Source of the DNA: Lumbricus rubellus
Taxonomy: Eukaryota; Annelida; Clitellata; Crassiclitellata; Lumbricidae
Direction of reading: 5' to 3'
Assembly (NCBI GenBank): GCA_945859605.1
Contig: OX243815.1
Span: 48,270,393-48,334,392 of the forward strand
DNA length: 64,000 bases
Each line of letters begins with the position of its first letter. Positions within the stretch are counted from its first letter, which is position 1. Below the pieces are notes generated by a model. The model was not told the DNA's origin. It ran no database searches and was given only the letters and a program-made list of their open reading frames with translations. Position numbers and translations under genes: made by a program. Positions 51,701-55,387 of this stretch are shown here, one piece after another.

Positions 51701-54700
51701 CTATTGATCGCCAGCGATATGCTTGACACAACCTTCGACCACGCCCGTTTAATTTTGAGTTACCACCGAAGCACGATAAAAACTTTATTCCAATAGCCTT
51801 CTCAACAAGCGACTCTATAACCCTTCCATGTAACTGACTTGCGGTTTTGTCAACCTGTGTTTTTTTCCACATTAAACGAATATATATATATATACTATAA
51901 TTTATGGATTTATAACAAAGACTTTCCGAAGACTCTGAACTATGCATGGTTAGGGTTAGGGTTAGGGTTAGGGTTAGGGTTAGGGTTAGGGTTAGGGTTA
52001 GGGTTAGGGTTAGGGTTAGGGTTAGGGTTAGGGTTAGGGTTAGGGTTAGGGATCGTAGGAAAGGCCTACAGGTTGTATGTTACACAAGAATATATATTTC
52101 GGAATTAAGTTCTACTATAGCCTATTATTTTATATACACGAAACACATTGCCTTGCATATAGCTACATACGCTGAACTGAATACACCTATTCGCCACGCG
52201 GCGCCACCGTACGGTACGGTAGCTGAAAGCTAACGAACAGTGAACACTAATAACTATTATTATTATAGGCCTAGTTACTATTTCGTCCTGCTTCTGCCGA
52301 AAGCTCGTATATGCATGCGTATGTGTGTCTGTGTATGCGTGCGTGTGTGTGTGTAGGTGTGTATGAGCGGGTGTGTGTGCGTGTGTCTCTGTACGTGTGT
52401 GTGTGTGTCTGTGTGTATGCGTGCATGTGTGTCTGTGTGTCACGCGCGTTTGCTGCTGATTTTTCAATAGCCTTGACCCGTGAAGTTGTATCTCTCCTAC
52501 AATGGTGACAAGATTTGTTTGCAGAGACGAAAACGGAAGTTGAGATACAACTTCACGGGTCGAGGACGATTTTTTGTCAAATTGCACGGGGTATAATAAT
52601 ATTTATCGCATTGCACCGCGTATAATTTATCGTATTGCGCCCCGTGCGAAGTGTCAACGATGTTATGGATCGATTGCTGCGTGGCTTTAGGAAGTTTAGG
52701 TAGTGGGCGTGCGCTGCTGCTGTATCTACCATCGCTTGCAGGTGAGAATAGACGTCACTGCAGCTGTGTATCTGCCCATCGCTTGCTCGTATGCGTCCGT
52801 TCATCACATGACCTGTGATGACGCATTGCGGAATATTCCAGAACCTTCAGCAACTGCCTATAAATACCTGAAAACCCACCGCCATTTTGAATTAGCTATA
52901 TGTCAGTTGAGATGAATAACCTTGGCTTGCAGAAGAGGAGCGCTGTGAATGAATTTTTAGACGAAGAGTTGCGTGCTCAGACGTCTTCTACAGCAAGCCT
53001 TCGCATACAACTCGCTAGAGCTCAAAATAGAAAAGAAAGAGCTAGACAAAACGTGAAAATGCAGAAGCAACGAGCAAAGGCTGCGATGGAGAAATTCCGA
53101 GAGCTTGAAGCCTCCTATGACGTTGCGAAGCAAGAACGTCAGAAACTGCAGCAGCTGCTGGTGAATCAAGAGATGCGTAAAAATGTAGAAGAGATGTAGA
53201 AGAGATGTAGAGAGAGAAGAAAAAAGAAGAAAAAACAACAAAAACAACAATAAAAAGGGACGAGGTAGAAAAATCCCCAAAAATGCCGTCATTGTCTTAA
53301 AAGGCAGTCTGACGAATTCTATGCAAGAATGAAACGGCATTTTTTTGGTCTACATTGTAGTTCAGAGTCATTTGCTCGTAAGTAGAGTGTGTGTGTTTGT
53401 GTGTGTTTGTGTTTGTGTATGCGTACTGCGTATGTGTGCGTAGGAGTGTATGAGCGGGTGTGTGTCTGTCTGTGCATAGTGTGTCCTGAATTTCAATTTT
53501 TATAGGACACTGCTTGCAGCGTTAGACTGAATTATTTAGGCCTATTGTGTTCATCCAAAAAAAATGTCAGCAACCCGTGCTGTTTTCCATTCTTCGAATG
53601 TGCTTTGTTACGTCGCTTGTGCTGTTCAGGAAAGCTCCTTTTAAATATTGGACGGAAACCACAACACCTGTATTGTTATTATAGTCCTCTCGTTACAGTG
53701 TGTGATTTTTGGTCTTATACAAATAGAGTGACATGCATGAACGTATGGCTGCTATCTTGCACGCGGGCGATGCGGGTGAATGGCGCGTCATCACCTGCTG
53801 TTTTCAATAGCTCATTGTACGCCAGTCGCATAATGAATCGATACTATAGGTATTTCCCAAACAACGCATTTAGAAACGATAGGCTATATACCTCATAGTC
53901 GCCTACTCTCTCTGTTCTATAGCCAGTTACTTTTAGGTAAGTGACTTATATAATGAATTAACCTACTAATCATGAGGTGACTTATATCCTCGGCTTAGCC
54001 ACTTAATTAGACGATGTAGATGACTCCATAGCACCAGCGCTAACCGCTCGTTTATTGCCTCAAAACCTTTCCCTAGCTACTGGTTTTTTCTTCAATGGAA
54101 AACACCCCCAGCTTATCCTTTAGCGCCATTTAAACTTAATTTATCTTCAATATCAGGCTTCTTAAAAATAGCTAAGTAATTAATTATGCATCAGGGAATA
54201 ATAAAAGACCCTAAAGGAGAAGAGGAGGAATCAGGGGGAAATAATAAAAGACCTCTTGGTTGACAGTCCAGCGCGCTAACCACTGTACTACCGAGCACCC
54301 CCCTCAGGAAATAATAAAAGACATCCAGAGGGCAAATATTACATCTACTCACCACTGCAGCTAACACCAGAAATAAAACAGACGGAAAAATCCGGTTCCA
54401 AGGCAGAGTGATCTTCGAACAGAGGACATAGAACATAGAAGACATAGAGCGGGTGCCCCGTGCGAATGACTCAGGGCGGCCTCTGTCTTTGCTCTGTTGC
54501 TGCACCGAGCGCCTTCTTCTTCTTCAGTCTTTAGTGTCAGACGATATATTAAGATGAGGTGACGACTCACCGACTCAATGCAAACGATGGTCGACTTCAA
54601 TTTCCGGGACATGCGTTTCAATTATCGCAAAAGCACTTACGCTGTCTTACAGTCTTATGTGGCTGCACGGACGTAAGATTATTAGGCCTATATACTTATA

Positions 54701-55098
54701 GGTTGACATGATGCGTGCATGTCTGTTTATATATAATTTATATATGTATACATAAATAAATATATATATATATATATATGATTGCATGTGGGACGCGGTT
54801 GTGTAGCGGTAAGTTCGTCGCCTTGTGACCGAAGGGTCGCAGTTCGAATCTGCCTCAAGTTGGACAAGTTGCTCACCCTCATTGTCTGTGAGGAAAGCAG
54901 CGGGTAATTTACCACCTCACTCATCTCATGCATGCATGCATGCATGCATGCATGTATGCATGTATGCATGTATGCATGTATGCATGTATGCATGTATGCA
55001 TGTATGCATGTATGCATGTATGCATGTATGCATGTATGCATGTATGCATGTATGCATGTATGCATGTATGCATGTATGTATGTATGTATGTATGTATG

Positions 55099-55129
<31 letters not shown>

Positions 55130-55356
55130 TGTATGCATGTATACATTGTATGTATGTATTTATGCATGTATGTATGTATGCATGTATGCATGTATGCATG
55201 TATGCATGTATGTATGCATGTATGCATGTATGTATGTATGTATGTATGCATGTATGCATGTATGCATGTATGCATGTATGCATGTATGCATGTATGCATG
55301 TATGCATGTATGCATGTATGCATGTATGCATGTATGCATGTATGTATGTATGTATG

Positions 55357-55387
<31 letters not shown>

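Larger units (their letters stand above)
51433..54238. other. Right arm of the Polinton with non-standard content
   Basis: 2.8 kb between the integrase and right terminal repeat, where Polintons usually have little. Holds a (TTAGGG)n tract (51949-52051), a GT/TG microsatellite (52316-52440), a 20-bp-arm hairpin (52475-52561), 28-bp direct repeats (52578-52650), a coiled-coil ORF (52900-53199) and GT repeats (53386-53470). No other gene is supported. Confidence 0.75.
31794..54349. mobile_element. Polinton/Maverick (adintovirus-like) element, 22.6 kb
   Basis: Bounded by AGTAGATG...CATCTACT inverted termini and a perfect 6-bp CACCAC duplication. It carries the Polinton set: protein-primed DNA polymerase B, retroviral-type integrase, adenain-like protease, packaging ATPase, double jelly-roll major capsid and penton-like minor capsid proteins, plus two fibre-like proteins. 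Without the 5.73-kb retrotransposon inside it, the element is about 16.8 kb, in the usual 15-20 kb range. It lies in an SLC4 intron with its capsid block co-directional with the host gene. Capsid, ATPase, protease and polymerase frames are open; the integrase cassette, a core-like peptide and one conserved gene are broken. The near-perfect termini suggest a fairly young insertion that can no longer move without help. Confidence 0.97.

Noticed and set aside
52900..53199. Calling the coiled-coil protein a bZIP factor
   Set aside because: Basic region and heptads are suggestive, but the conserved Asn-x7-Arg spacing of bZIP proteins is missing.
53545..53898. 117-codon frame in the Polinton right arm
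   Set aside because: No ATG in good context, Cys-rich low-quality composition, no recognisable domain, no AT-rich leader.
54787..54860. Functional tRNA gene
   Set aside because: A usable B box but a poor A box and no complete acceptor stem; continues into a SINE body.
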